Assembly (NCBI GenBank): GCA_937873425.1
Contig: CALMYE010000195.1
Span: forward strand, 1-62,073
Length of the DNA stretch: 62,073 nucleotides
Reading direction: 5' to 3'
From: an uncultured Sphingopyxis sp.
Lineage (GTDB): Bacteria > Pseudomonadota > Alphaproteobacteria > Sphingomonadales > Sphingomonadaceae
Below the pieces are notes generated by a model. It searched no databases. It was not told the origin of the DNA and saw nothing but the letters and a program-made list of their open reading frames with translations. How positions within the stretch are numbered: the first letter of the stretch is position 1; every line of letters starts with the position of its first letter. The position numbers and the translations under genes were made by a program. Shown here one piece after another: positions 8,648 through 17,045 of the stretch.

Positions 8648-10258
8648 CTATCCGGCCGTTGCGGCCTCCGCCCGCTCGGCGATCGTCGCCTCGGCTTTCG
8701 GCACGGCGCGATAGGCGTAGAGCAGCAGGGCGACCGCGACCGGGGCGACGGCGATCAGCGACAAGATGCCCGTGCGCAGGTCGCCGACCGGCTTGCCGTC
8801 GACCATCGTCCCGGCGAGGTCCGAAATCTGCCCGACCATATAGGGTCCGAAGGACAGGCCGATCAGCGTCGTGCCGAGGAAGAAGGCGGCGGTCGCGGTG
8901 CCACGCATGCGCGGCAGCACCAGATCCTGCGTCGTCGCCGCCGCCGCGCCGAGCGCCGCGGCGCCGAACATGCCGGCGAGGAAGTTCATCGCATAGAAAA
9001 GCGTCGTGCTGGACGTCGTATAGCCGATCCAGATCGGGATGACCGGGGCGACCACGCCAAAGAGGATCATCAGGACGCGGCCCGCCGGGTTCCTGGCGCG
9101 CAGTGCGTCGGCCGCCCGTCCGCCCAGGATGACGCCGATGAAGCCGCTGAGCGCGCCGTTGGCGCCCAATATGAAAGCCAGTTCCTGCTTGGGCAGTCCC
9201 AGCACGATTTCGGCATAGGGCGGCGACCAGAAGGCGAGCGCATAGGCGGCGAGCGCGACGAGGCCATAGCCCAGCGTCGTGCAGACGAACGCCGGCGTCC
9301 CCCAGATCAGCCGGAAGGTCGCGGGGTCGTGCGCGCGCAGCGTGCTGGCCCAGGAAAAGACGGCATAATAGCCGACCGCAACCGCTATCCATTGCGCCTC
9401 GTTCGCGGTCAGCGCGATCATCCACCAGGCGAAGCTGGCGACCGCGGTGGCGAAGCCGATGTTGATCGCCAGCGCCGCGGGGCCGCGCTTCCACGCGCCC
9501 CACAGGGTCAGCGGCGGCACGATCATCGACAGATCCTTGCCGAACTCGCGGAACGGCGACGGCGAGCTCGGGCTGGCGATGCCGTCCATCGCGCCGCGCA
9601 CCGGCTCGCGCAGCGTCGCGACCCACAGCGCGACGAGCAGGCCGGGGACGCCGACCGCAAGAAAGGCCGCCTGCCAGCCGACCAGCCCCAGCGGGCCGCC
9701 GCCGGGATGGGCGGCGTTCCACGCCTCGACGATCGACGCGCCGATGAACAGCGACACGCCGCCGCCGATATAGAGGCCCGACGAATAGATGGCGAGCGCG
9801 GTCGCCTTCTGCCGCTTCGGGAAATAGTCGGAAATCAGCGAATAGGCGGTCGGGCTCGCGGTCGCCTCGCCGATGCCGACGCCCATGCGCGCGAAGGTCA
9901 GCGTCAGCTTGTTGTATGCGAAACCCGACAGCGCGGTCATCGTCGACCACAGAGCAAGGCCGATCGAGAGCAGCTTCACCCGGCTCCAATTGTCGGCGAG
10001 CCGGCCGAGCGGGATGCCGAACAGCGCATAGAAGACCGCGAAGGCCGCGCCGCCGAGGAACCCCATGTCGCTGTCGGTCAGCCCCAGGTCGGCCTTGATG
10101 TCGACCGCCAGGATGCTGATGATCTGCCGGTCGATGAAATTGAGGATATAGACGACGACGAGGACGCCCAGCACATACCAGCTGTAGCCGGTCGCGCGCG
10201 GGCCGGCGTCGGCCGCCTCCGCCCCGGCCGATGGTGAATCGCTCGTCGTCTCCGCCAT
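8648..10258 (-). CDS. MFS transporter, spinster-like
   Basis: A 536-residue major facilitator protein with about twelve transmembrane helices. The first helix region has YSWYVLGVLVVVYILNFIDR, and the loop 2-3 signature appears as FGIPLGRLADNWSRVKL. The motif FARMGVGIGEATASPTAYSL is typical of the spinster-like subgroup common in sphingomonads. The substrate is unknown. An extended hydrophilic insert around residues 215-245 (REPVRGAMDGIASPSSPSPF) separates the two halves. It is transcribed alone, convergent with sodC across the composite repeat. Confidence 0.92.
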   Translation of the reverse strand: MAETTSDSPSAGAEAADAGPRATGYSWYVLGVLVVVYILNFIDRQIISILAVDIKADLGLTDSDMGFLGGAAFAVFYALFGIPLGRLADNWSRVKLLSIGLALWSTMTALSGFAYNKLTLTFARMGVGIGEATASPTAYSLISDYFPKRQKATALAIYSSGLYIGGGVSLFIGASIVEAWNAAHPGGGPLGLVGWQAAFLAVGVPGLLVALWVATLREPVRGAMDGIASPSSPSPFREFGKDLSMIVPPLTLWGAWKRGPAALAINIGFATAVASFAWWMIALTANEAQWIAVAVGYYAVFSWASTLRAHDPATFRLIWGTPAFVCTTLGYGLVALAAYALAFWSPPYAEIVLGLPKQELAFILGANGALSGFIGVILGGRAADALRARNPAGRVLMILFGVVAPVIPIWIGYTTSSTTLFYAMNFLAGMFGAAALGAAAATTQDLVLPRMRGTATAAFFLGTTLIGLSFGPYMVGQISDLAGTMVDGKPVGDLRTGILSLIAVAPVAVALLLYAYRAVPKAEATIAERAEAATAG

Positions 10259-10357
10259 CTGGCAACCCTCTCCCTGACCCGTTATCGTTTCGCCGCCATG
10301 GCTAGCAGAGCCGCGCGGCGGCGCAAGTTGAAAGTCGGTTCACCTTTGGGAGCGGAG

Positions 10358-10849
10358 ATGGGCGCTATGCATGACGATCGGCAAGATACACCCGCCATCC
10401 TCTTCCTCTGCCTCGGCAACATCTGCCGCTCGCCCCTCGCCGAGGGCGCCGCGCGCGCGGCCTTCGCTGAAGCCGGAATCGCCGTGACGCTGGATTCGGC
10501 CGGGACCGGCGACTGGCATATCGGCCGTCCGCCCGATCCGCGCGCGCAGGCCGAGGCGCGGCGGCGCGGCATCGACATTTCGGACCTGCGCGCGCGCCAG
10601 CTGGTCCGCGCCGACTTCCGCCGCTTCGACCTGATCCTCGCGGCGGACGGGGTCAATCTGCGCGACGCCCGCGCGCTGGCGCCCGCCGATGCCACCGCAC
10701 GGCTGATGCTGATGCTCGACCTGGTGTGGGGGCGCGAAGGCCGGAGCGTCGCCGATCCCTATTTCGGCGAAGCTGACGGCTTCGCGCAGACCTGGGACGA
10801 TGTCGCCGCGGTCGCGGCGGCGCTCGTCGCATCGGTGTCGAGGGGGTAG
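10358..10849 (+). CDS. low molecular weight protein-tyrosine phosphatase
   Basis: Removes phosphate from tyrosine residues. The CX5R loop is CLGNICR at residues 18-24, followed by SPLAEG, and the general-acid Asp lies in VADPYFGEAD near the C-terminus. I chose ATG 10358 because GGGAG at 10348-10352 is correctly spaced; the frame is open to 10298, and an internal ATG at 10367 is possible. The final 91 nt overlap the tail of the convergent thpR-like gene. Low-molecular-weight phosphatases often act in exopolysaccharide control or arsenate reduction; the context gives no choice. Confidence 0.93.
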   Translation: MGAMHDDRQDTPAILFLCLGNICRSPLAEGAARAAFAEAGIAVTLDSAGTGDWHIGRPPDPRAQAEARRRGIDISDLRARQLVRADFRRFDLILAADGVNLRDARALAPADATARLMLMLDLVWGREGRSVADPYFGEADGFAQTWDDVAAVAAALVASVSRG

Positions 10850-11373
10850 CGCGCGACCGGATGGTAGCGCGACCCGCCGTGGCCGAGCTCGCTTTCATAA
10901 AGCGTCACATGGCCGAAGACGAAGGGCGGGCTCGCAAGATCGCTGTGCTGCGCGAGGAAGGCGGCGACCGGCCCCGCCCCCCGGTTCAGCCGCGCCAGCG
11001 TGACATGCGGGACGAAGGCGCGCGTCTCGGGCGCGACGCCGACACGCGCGAGAAGCTGACCGGTCTTGCGGTGCAGCGCCGCGAGCGGCGCGGCGGGCTC
11101 GACGCCCGCCCAGACCATATGCGGCCGCCCCTGCCGTTCGAACAGACCGACCCCGGCGATGCGCGCGGTGATCGCGGGCGCATGGAGCGCGCCGAGCGCC
11201 GCCGCGATATCCTCGGCGCGGTGGCGGTCGACCTCGCCGATGAAGCGGAGCGTCAGGTGGAGCTGGTCGTCGTCCTGCCAGCGCGCGCCCGAAATGCCGT
11301 GCATCGCGGCGATCAGGCGTTCGCGGACGGGGCGCGGCGGGCGCAGCGCGACGAACAGGCGGTGGGTCGGCAT
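10759..11373 (-). CDS. thpR: RNA 2',3'-cyclic phosphodiesterase
   Basis: A 2H phosphoesterase that opens 2',3'-cyclic phosphates on RNA ends. Both catalytic HxT motifs are present: HLT at residues 39-41 and HVT at 123-125. The protein is 204 residues, near the usual 180-190, with an Ala/Ser-rich C-terminal extension that runs antisense through the end of the phosphatase gene. The ATG at 11373 (MPTHRLFVALRPP) matches the family N-terminus; the upstream open frame to 11607 lacks coding character. The 91-nt convergent overlap is unusual. Confidence 0.9.
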   Translation of the reverse strand: MPTHRLFVALRPPRPVRERLIAAMHGISGARWQDDDQLHLTLRFIGEVDRHRAEDIAAALGALHAPAITARIAGVGLFERQGRPHMVWAGVEPAAPLAALHRKTGQLLARVGVAPETRAFVPHVTLARLNRGAGPVAAFLAQHSDLASPPFVFGHVTLYESELGHGGSRYHPVARYPLDTDATSAAATAATSSQVCAKPSASPK

Positions 11374-11509
11374 GGCGGCCAGCATAGCCGGTCCGCCGGG
11401 TGCGCCAAAGCGAAACGGCTCCGCTTCTCCGGTTTCGCTTGAAAGCCGAAGGAAAAATGCCGATATTGCGGTCACGGCCGGTATGGGCTGGCCGGTGATG
11501 GAGATGAAA

Positions 11510-12241
11510 ATGGCTAATTGGAACGACCCCGATATGGCGGCTTCCGGTTTCGGGGCCAACGCGGGTGCGATGGACGAGGCCGTCGATGCCGGTCTGCGGT
11601 CGTACATGCTGTCGGTTTACAACTATATGGCGTCGGGCGTGCTGCTCACCGGCATCGTCGCGCTGCTCGCCTTCACTCAGGGGCTGACGCTTTCGCTGGT
11701 GACCAGCCCATTGTGGTTCGTCGTCGCACTGTCGCCGCTCGCGTTCGTGCTGGTGCTCAGCTTCGGCATCAACAAGCTTTCGACCGGTGCGGCCCAGGCG
11801 ATTTTCTGGACCTTCGCGGTGGTGATGGGCCTGTCGATGTCGACGATCTTCCTGCGCTTCGGCATGGGGTCGATCGCCCAGACCTTCTTCGCGACCGCCG
11901 CCGCTTTCGCGGGGCTCAGCCTCTACGGCTACACGACGAAGCGCGATCTTTCGGGTCTCGGCACCTTCCTGATCATGGGCGTGGTCGGCATCATCGTCGC
12001 GATGCTGCTCAACATCTTCATCTTCAAATCGCCCGCGATGATGCTGGCGATCAGCATCATCGGCGTGCTCGTGTTCGCGGGCCTCACCGCCTATGATACG
12101 CAGAAGATCAAGAGCATGTATTTCTATGTCCGCGGTTCGGACATGATGGGCAAGACCATGATCATGGGCGCGCTCAACCTCTACCTCGACTTCGTCAACA
12201 TGTTCACCTTCCTGCTCAACCTGCTGGGCAGCCGCGACTGA
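11510..12241 (+). CDS. Bax inhibitor-1/YccA family membrane protein
   Basis: A 243-residue integral membrane protein with about seven helices, starting MANWNDPDMAASGFG and containing LRSYMLSVYNYMASGV and the family-typical GLTAYDTQKIK and NLYLDFVNMFTFLLNLLG near the C-terminus. The family includes proposed calcium-leak channels and membrane-stress modulators. Start 11510 is preferred because GGAG at 11500-11503 is six bases upstream; two in-frame ATGs lie at 11498 and 11504. An intrinsic terminator follows 26 nt after the stop, so it is monocistronic. Confidence 0.94.
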   Translation: MANWNDPDMAASGFGANAGAMDEAVDAGLRSYMLSVYNYMASGVLLTGIVALLAFTQGLTLSLVTSPLWFVVALSPLAFVLVLSFGINKLSTGAAQAIFWTFAVVMGLSMSTIFLRFGMGSIAQTFFATAAAFAGLSLYGYTTKRDLSGLGTFLIMGVVGIIVAMLLNIFIFKSPAMMLAISIIGVLVFAGLTAYDTQKIKSMYFYVRGSDMMGKTMIMGALNLYLDFVNMFTFLLNLLGSRD

Positions 12242-12267
12242 GCGGACGGACGACGAACGAAACAGCG

Positions 12268-12304
12268 AAGCCCGGCGAAGCGATTCGCCGGGCTTCTTCT
12301 TTGG
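12268..12304 (+). terminator. intrinsic terminator after the Bax inhibitor-1 gene
   Basis: AAGCCCGGCGAA (12268-12279) pairs with TTCGCCGGGCTT (12284-12295) around a GCGA loop, followed by CTTCTTT. It shares its loop and upper stem (GCGAAGCGATTCGC) with the terminator at 6336. Confidence 0.9.
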
Positions 12305-12317
12305 GGGAACGGAACGG

Positions 12318-13211
12318 ATGAAACGGTTGATGGCGGCGGGCGCGCTGCTCGCGGCGCTGCCCGCGGCGGTATCGGCCGGGGATGCCCCGCGCTGCGCGGT
12401 GGAGCGCCCCGCCGACGGCGATCTGGCGGCCCATGCGGCGCGGAGCTTTCCTATGCTCGACACCGCGGGCGTCGATGCGCTGCTCGCCTGTCTCGGTGAT
12501 CCCGACCCGGCGGTGCGCGACGGCTTCGCCTTCGCTTTGTGGTCCGAAGGGCTGCGCGGCAAGCATCTGCCGCCCGCGCTGATGCGCCACGCCGATGGCC
12601 GCTTGCAGGCGATGCTTGCTGCGCCCGACGATAGCGCGGGCTTTGCCAAGCCCTTCGCCGCGCTCGCGCTTTCCGAAGTCGCGCGCGCCGACCGGGTCGA
12701 GCCCTTTCTGACCGAGGCCGAACTGCACGGCCTCGCCGAAGCCGGGGCGGCCTATCTGCGCGGCGTCGCCGACTATCGCGGCTTCACCGCGGGCGAGGGC
12801 TGGCGCCACGGCGTCGCGCACGGCGCCGACCTGCTGCTCCAGCTCGCGCTCAACCCGCGGCTGGCGCAGGCCGATGCCGACCTGCTGCTCGGCGCCGTCG
12901 CGGCGCAGGTCGCGCCCGATGCCTCGCCCTATTATGTCCACGGCGAACCCGGCCGCCTCGCGCGGCCCGTGCTCTTCCTTGCCCGGCGCGCCGACATCGA
13001 CGATGCCGCCTGGGCGGCCTGGTTCCGGGCGCTGCACCCGGACGGGTCGCCGCGCTGGGCGAACGCCTATGACGGCGATGCCGGGCTTTCGGCGGTCCAC
13101 AACAGCCGCGCCTTCGCGCAGGCGATCCACATCGCCGCGTCCGGGGCGCAGGACCCGCAGATCCGTCGCCTCGCCCCGCTCGCGGCCGACCTGCTCAAGG
13201 CGCTGCCCTAA
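12318..13211 (+). CDS. DUF2785 domain-containing exported protein
   Basis: A 297-residue protein with signal peptide MKRLMAAGALLAALPAAVSA. The mature part is alpha-helical and repetitive, and contains DYRGFTAGEGWRHGVAHGAD (about 153-172), which I recognise as the DUF2785 signature. Family function is unknown. Its stop overlaps the last 4 nt of the convergent GST gene. Secretion of a DUF2785 protein is slightly unusual, but the hydrophobic N-terminus is clear. Confidence 0.85.
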   Translation: MKRLMAAGALLAALPAAVSAGDAPRCAVERPADGDLAAHAARSFPMLDTAGVDALLACLGDPDPAVRDGFAFALWSEGLRGKHLPPALMRHADGRLQAMLAAPDDSAGFAKPFAALALSEVARADRVEPFLTEAELHGLAEAGAAYLRGVADYRGFTAGEGWRHGVAHGADLLLQLALNPRLAQADADLLLGAVAAQVAPDASPYYVHGEPGRLARPVLFLARRADIDDAAWAAWFRALHPDGSPRWANAYDGDAGLSAVHNSRAFAQAIHIAASGAQDPQIRRLAPLAADLLKALP

Positions 13212-13843
13212 GCCGGATTTGCCGCCTGCATCTCGGCGATCAGCGCATTGTCGATGCCCTTCGCCCGCTTGTAGGCCGCGCGTTCGCGCAGCGGCGCGAC
13301 ATAGGATTCGAAAGCCGGGCGGCTCGGAATCGTGCCGAACTGGAGGCCCCAGTCGATCTGGCTGCCGACATAGACGTCGGCGGCGCTGAAGCGGTCGCCG
13401 GCGACGAACGCCCTGCCCGCGACCGCGCCTTCGAGTGCGCCCAGCGCCGCGTCGAGCGAGCCGAAGCCCGCCATCCTCTGCTGATCGACGTCGGGCTCGA
13501 TCCCGAAATGCTTGGCGGTGATCGCCTGTTCGACGGGTCCGGCGGCGAAGAAGAGCCAGCGGTAATATTCGGCGCGCTCCCCGGATGCGGGCGCGAGCCC
13601 GGCATCGGGGAAGGCGTCGGCCAGATAGGCGCAGATCGCCGCGCATTCGGTGACCACGCGGCCGCCGTGGACCACCGCCGGCACCTTGCCCATCGGATTG
13701 ACCGCCAGATAATCGGGCGCCTTCATCGTCGTGCCATAATCGAGCAGGCGCGTTTCATAGGGCGCGCCCACCTCCTCCAGCATCCAGCGGACGATCTGGC
13801 CGCGCGACATCGGGTTGGTGTAGAAAATCAGATCGTCGGCCAT
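13208..13843 (-). CDS. glutathione S-transferase family protein
   Basis: Likely conjugates glutathione to electrophiles in the cytoplasm. The 211-residue protein has an N-terminal thioredoxin-like domain (1-80) with FYTNPMSRGQIVRWMLEE and the glutathione-binding cis-proline region MGKVPAVVHGG, followed by VTECAAICAYLAD. The C-terminal helical domain (90-200) contains the N-capping motif FSAADVYVGSQIDWG. The start region faces an SOS box in the intergenic gap, so it may be damage-regulated, though the divergent gene is an equally good target. Confidence 0.93.
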   Translation of the reverse strand: MADDLIFYTNPMSRGQIVRWMLEEVGAPYETRLLDYGTTMKAPDYLAVNPMGKVPAVVHGGRVVTECAAICAYLADAFPDAGLAPASGERAEYYRWLFFAAGPVEQAITAKHFGIEPDVDQQRMAGFGSLDAALGALEGAVAGRAFVAGDRFSAADVYVGSQIDWGLQFGTIPSRPAFESYVAPLRERAAYKRAKGIDNALIAEMQAANPA

Positions 13844-13879
13844 CGTGCTTCTCCTTGGGCATCAGCGAATCGGAAACAG

Positions 13880-13894
13880 GAACATATCAGGAAC
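13880..13894. promoter_or_regulatory. LexA-type SOS box, GST/cinA-like intergenic region
   Basis: GAAC (13880-13883), N7 ATATCAG, GAAC (13891-13894) matches the alphaproteobacterial LexA site GAAC-N7-GAAC. It overlaps a near-perfect palindrome GGAACATTGTTCC (13890-13902). The box centre lies about 60 nt before the cinA-like start and 44 nt before the GST start. Confidence 0.7.
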
Positions 13895-13949
13895 ATTGTT
13901 CCCGGGCCAGCGGGCTTGTTTTGTCATGGGCGCAGGTTAAGGCAAGGGG

Positions 13950-14708
13950 ATGAGCGACGAACGCATCTGGACCGCCGCCGTGCTGGTGATCGGCGACGAA
14001 ATCCTCTCCGGCCGCACGCAGGACAAGAATGTCGCGCAGATCGCGACCTGGCTCGACGTGCAGGGCATCCGCCTGCGCGAGGTGCGCATCGTCCCCGATG
14101 TCGAGGGCGAGATCGCCGACGCGGTCACCGCGCTGCGCGCGCGCTACGATTATCTCTTCACCACCGGCGGCATCGGCCCGACGCACGACGACATCACCGT
14201 CGATGCGGTGGCGGCGGCGCTCGGCGTCGATGTGGTGATCCATCCCGACGCGCGCGCGATCCTCGATCGCTATTATGCCACGCGCGGCGGGCTGACCGAG
14301 GCACGGCTGCGCATGGCGCGCGTGCCGGGCGGCGCCGAGCTGATCCCGAATCGCATGTCGGGGGCGCCGGGCATCCGCCTCGGCAACCTCTTCCTGATGG
14401 CGGGCGTGCCGCACATCACCGCGGGGATGCTCGACGCGCTCACCGGAACGCTCGAGGGCGGGGCGCCGCTCGTCGCGCGGACGATCGGCGCCTGGGCGCC
14501 CGAAAGCGAGATCGCCGACCTGCTGCGCGCCGCCGAGCGCGACCATGCGGACGTCGCGATCGGCAGCTATCCATTCTTTCGCGACGGGCGCGTCGGCGCC
14601 AATTTCGTCTTCCGCTCGACCGATGAAGCCGCGGTCGCCGCCTGCGTCGCGGCGGTGACGGCGCAGTTCGAAGCGGCGGGCTATGCCGTAACCGACGGCG
14701 GCATCTGA
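13950..14708 (+). CDS. CinA-like competence/damage-inducible protein A (molybdopterin-binding domain)
   Basis: A 252-residue protein covering the MoCF/CinA N-terminal domain. It has AVLVIGDEILSGRTQDKN at the start and FTTGGIGPTHDDITVDAVA (about 69-87), the characteristic nucleotide/cofactor-binding loop. It lacks the C-terminal nicotinamide-nucleotide amidase domain of full-length CinA, as is common in alphaproteobacteria. The family is annotated as competence/damage-inducible or molybdopterin-binding. The SOS box 56 nt upstream makes damage induction plausible here. The last 28 nt overlap the convergent MFS gene. Confidence 0.92.
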   Translation: MSDERIWTAAVLVIGDEILSGRTQDKNVAQIATWLDVQGIRLREVRIVPDVEGEIADAVTALRARYDYLFTTGGIGPTHDDITVDAVAAALGVDVVIHPDARAILDRYYATRGGLTEARLRMARVPGGAELIPNRMSGAPGIRLGNLFLMAGVPHITAGMLDALTGTLEGGAPLVARTIGAWAPESEIADLLRAAERDHADVAIGSYPFFRDGRVGANFVFRSTDEAAVAACVAAVTAQFEAAGYAVTDGGI

Positions 14709-15991
14709 TCGCCGCTCTCCTCGCTGCCGCGCGTGACGCGTGGCAGGCGGCGGAGCATCAGCATCGCGAACAGGCCGAACAGCGCCGCGACGATGAAGGC
14801 GGCGCCGGGGAAATGCACCGGCGCGCCGTCGGCGGTGAAATACGCCATCGTCCCCGTCAGCAGCACCGGCGCGGCGAGCTGGCCCAGCCCCATCGCCATC
14901 GCCGAAATCCCCTGCACCTCGCCCTGCGTTTCGGGGCGCGCGCGGCGCGACATCAGCGCCATCAGCGACGGCTGCACCGGCGCCTGGAATGCGACGGGGA
15001 TCAGCAGCAGGAAGGCGCCCAGCGTCGAGGTGGTGAAGGCATAGCCGAGATAGACGGCGACCGCGACCGCGATGCCGATCGTCGCCGCGTCGCGCTCGCC
15101 GAAGCGCGCGACCATCGGCCCGACGACGAAGGCCTGGCCCAGCGCGATCATCACGCCCACGGCGGCGAGGCTCGCGCCGATCATCCCCGGCGTCCAGCCG
15201 AGCTGCGCCATGCAATAGAAACTCCACGTCATCGGATAGACGAGGCTGGCGACCTGCCACAGCACCAGCACGCCCGCGACCCCGCCCATGCCGGGCAGAC
15301 CGCGCATCGTCCGCCACGCGCCGAGCGGGTTGGCGCGCCGCCAGTCGAAGGCGCGGCGGCGTTCGGGCGCCAGTGTCTCGGGAAAGACAAACAGGCCATA
15401 GAGCATGTTCGCCGCGGCGAGCAGCGCTGCCGCGACAAAAGGCGCGCGCGGGCCGATCTCGCCCAGAAAGCCGCCGATCGCCGGTCCGGCGACGAAACCG
15501 ACGCCGAAGGCCGCGCCGACGAAACCGAAGTTGCGCGCGCGGTCCTCGGGCCTTGTTATATCGGCGATCGCGGCCTGCGCCGCGGCATAGCTGCCACCGA
15601 ACACACCCGACAGCGCGCGGGCAACGAACAGCCAGGGCAATGTATGGACGATGGTCAGCAACGCATAATCTACCGCCAGCCCGCCGAGCGAAAGCAGCAG
15701 CACCCGCCGCCGCCCGAACCGGTCCGACAGATTGCCGAGCAGCGGCGAGGCGAGGAAGGTCGCGACCGCCATGACGAGGCCGATCCACGCCCCGACCTCG
15801 ATCGCCTGCGGCAGGTCGATCTTCCCCACTTCCATCACCAGCTGCGGCAGCACCGGCATGATGATGCCGAAGCCGACCGCATCGACGAAGATGGTGGCGA
15901 CGATGAAGGGGATGGTGCGTGCGGGGGTCACAAATGGTCCTGTTGCCGGCGGGGCGGCCGGCGCGGCTTGCCCTTTCGCCCGGCGGCGCAT
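14681..15991 (-). CDS. MFS transporter, TCR/Tet type
   Basis: A 436-residue major facilitator with twelve predicted helices. The first helix has [21 protein letters not shown], typical of TetA-like drug:H+ antiporters. The loop 2-3 motif is [20 protein letters not shown], and TM5 has the antiporter-like [20 protein letters not shown] region. The substrate cannot be read from sequence; tetracycline-like drugs or other small molecules are candidates. It is convergent with the cinA-like gene. Confidence 0.92.
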   Translation of the reverse strand: MRRRAKGQAAPAAPPATGPFVTPARTIPFIVATIFVDAVGFGIIMPVLPQLVMEVGKIDLPQAIEVGAWIGLVMAVATFLASPLLGNLSDRFGRRRVLLLSLGGLAVDYALLTIVHTLPWLFVARALSGVFGGSYAAAQAAIADITRPEDRARNFGFVGAAFGVGFVAGPAIGGFLGEIGPRAPFVAAALLAAANMLYGLFVFPETLAPERRRAFDWRRANPLGAWRTMRGLPGMGGVAGVLVLWQVASLVYPMTWSFYCMAQLGWTPGMIGASLAAVGVMIALGQAFVVGPMVARFGERDAATIGIAVAVAVYLGYAFTTSTLGAFLLLIPVAFQAPVQPSLMALMSRRARPETQGEVQGISAMAMGLGQLAAPVLLTGTMAYFTADGAPVHFPGAAFIVAALFGLFAMLMLRRLPRVTRGSEESGDQMPPSVTA

Positions 15992-16027
15992 AGCAGCATG
16001 GGTCCGTCCTCCCTATGGGGCCGATAG

Positions 16028-16813
16028 ATGAAAATCGAAATCTCCGCCTCCCTGAATTACCGTCTCGGCGATCCCGTCGATCTGATGCTGCAGATCGAAG
16101 CGGCGGCGCTGCCCGATCAGCGCATCCTGCGCGCATCGCTCGACGCCGGCATGCCCGGGCAGTTCGCGCGCCAGCCCGCGCAGGACGGCATCGGCGAGCG
16201 CATCTGGCTCCGCGCCGCGGGCGAGCTTGGCGTGCGCTATGCCGCGCGCGTCGAAATCGACCGGCCCGGCATCGACTGGCGCACGCTCGGCGCCGTGCCG
16301 CTCCACCGCCTGCCCGCCGAGGCGGTGCCCTATCTCAACGAATCGCGCTACTGCCCGGCGAACAAGTTCCACGCCTTCGTCGAGCGCCGCTTCGGCGACG
16401 TGGAGGGCGGCGAGAAGATCGGCCGCATGCGCGACTGGATCGAAAGCCGCTTCACCTATGTCGCGGGCAGCAGCGACGCCGAAACGGGGGCGCTCGACAG
16501 CTTCGTCGAGCGGCGCGGCGTGTGCCGCGACTATGCCCATGTGCTGATCGCGCTCGCGCGCGCCGCGCACATCCCCGCGCGCATGGCGAGCGTCTATGCG
16601 CCCGGCGTCGAACCGCAGGATTTCCACGCGGTGGCGGAGGTCTTCCTCGACGGCGGCTGGCACCTCGTCGACGCGACGGGCATGGCACGCGCGGGCGAGA
16701 TGGCCCGAATCTGCGTCGGCCGCGACGCCGCCGACGTCAGCTTCCTGACCGCCTATCGCGACATCGAACTGATCGACCAGCAGGTGACCGTGCAGCAAGT
16801 GGAGGAAAGCTGA
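16028..16813 (+). CDS. transglutaminase family protein
   Basis: A 261-residue cysteine-protease-fold protein. The catalytic Cys lies in RRGVCRDYAHVLIALARAA, the His and Asp in GGWHLVDATGM, and the GSSDAETGALDSF segment precedes the Cys as in the bacterial Transglut_core domain. The N-terminal beta domain begins MKIEISASLNYRLGDPVDLML. It probably acts as a cytoplasmic peptidase or amidase rather than a protein cross-linker. It is the last chromosomal gene before the integrated element; its stop is only 9 nt from the tRNA fragment that marks the insertion site. Confidence 0.92.
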   Translation: MKIEISASLNYRLGDPVDLMLQIEAAALPDQRILRASLDAGMPGQFARQPAQDGIGERIWLRAAGELGVRYAARVEIDRPGIDWRTLGAVPLHRLPAEAVPYLNESRYCPANKFHAFVERRFGDVEGGEKIGRMRDWIESRFTYVAGSSDAETGALDSFVERRGVCRDYAHVLIALARAAHIPARMASVYAPGVEPQDFHAVAEVFLDGGWHLVDATGMARAGEMARICVGRDAADVSFLTAYRDIELIDQQVTVQQVEES

Positions 16814-16821
16814 AGAAAATC

Positions 16822-16867
16822 TGGAGCGGGCGAAGGGATTCGAACCCTCGACCCCAACCTTGGCAAG
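16822..16867 (-). other. attL: 3' half of tRNA-Gly(GCC)
   Basis: Read on the minus strand this stretch gives the anticodon loop TTGCCAA, half of the anticodon stem GGTTG, a variable region, the T arm GAGGG-TTCGAAT-CCCTT, the acceptor strand CGCCCGC, a T discriminator and an encoded CCA. The 5' half of the tRNA is absent; sequence beyond 16867 does not match. This is the expected relic when a tyrosine integrase recombines within the 3' half of a tRNA gene, starting at the anticodon loop. Confidence 0.88.
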
Positions 16868-17045
16868 AAATTACAACAAATACGCCAGAGCTTCTTTTTC
16901 TACGCCAAGGTACGAAAAATCAAGCATTTGTTGACTTAAGCCTACGATATTCTATCCTCGACCTACCCTGCGAAACGGTCAATTTCTATTACGTCCTTAT
17001 TACTTTTTCATTCGGCCACCCTCGCGTAATATGATGGAGGAACTT

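Noticed and set aside
8540-10237. Plus-strand open frame of 565 codons across the MFS transporter
   Set aside because: Shadow of the spinster-like transporter; composition dominated by Arg, Asp and Gln, and it crosses the palindromic repeat.
16015-17034. Plus-strand frame running from the transglutaminase through the tRNA fragment
   Set aside because: Overlaps a well-supported gene in another frame and reads through the att site; no coding character.
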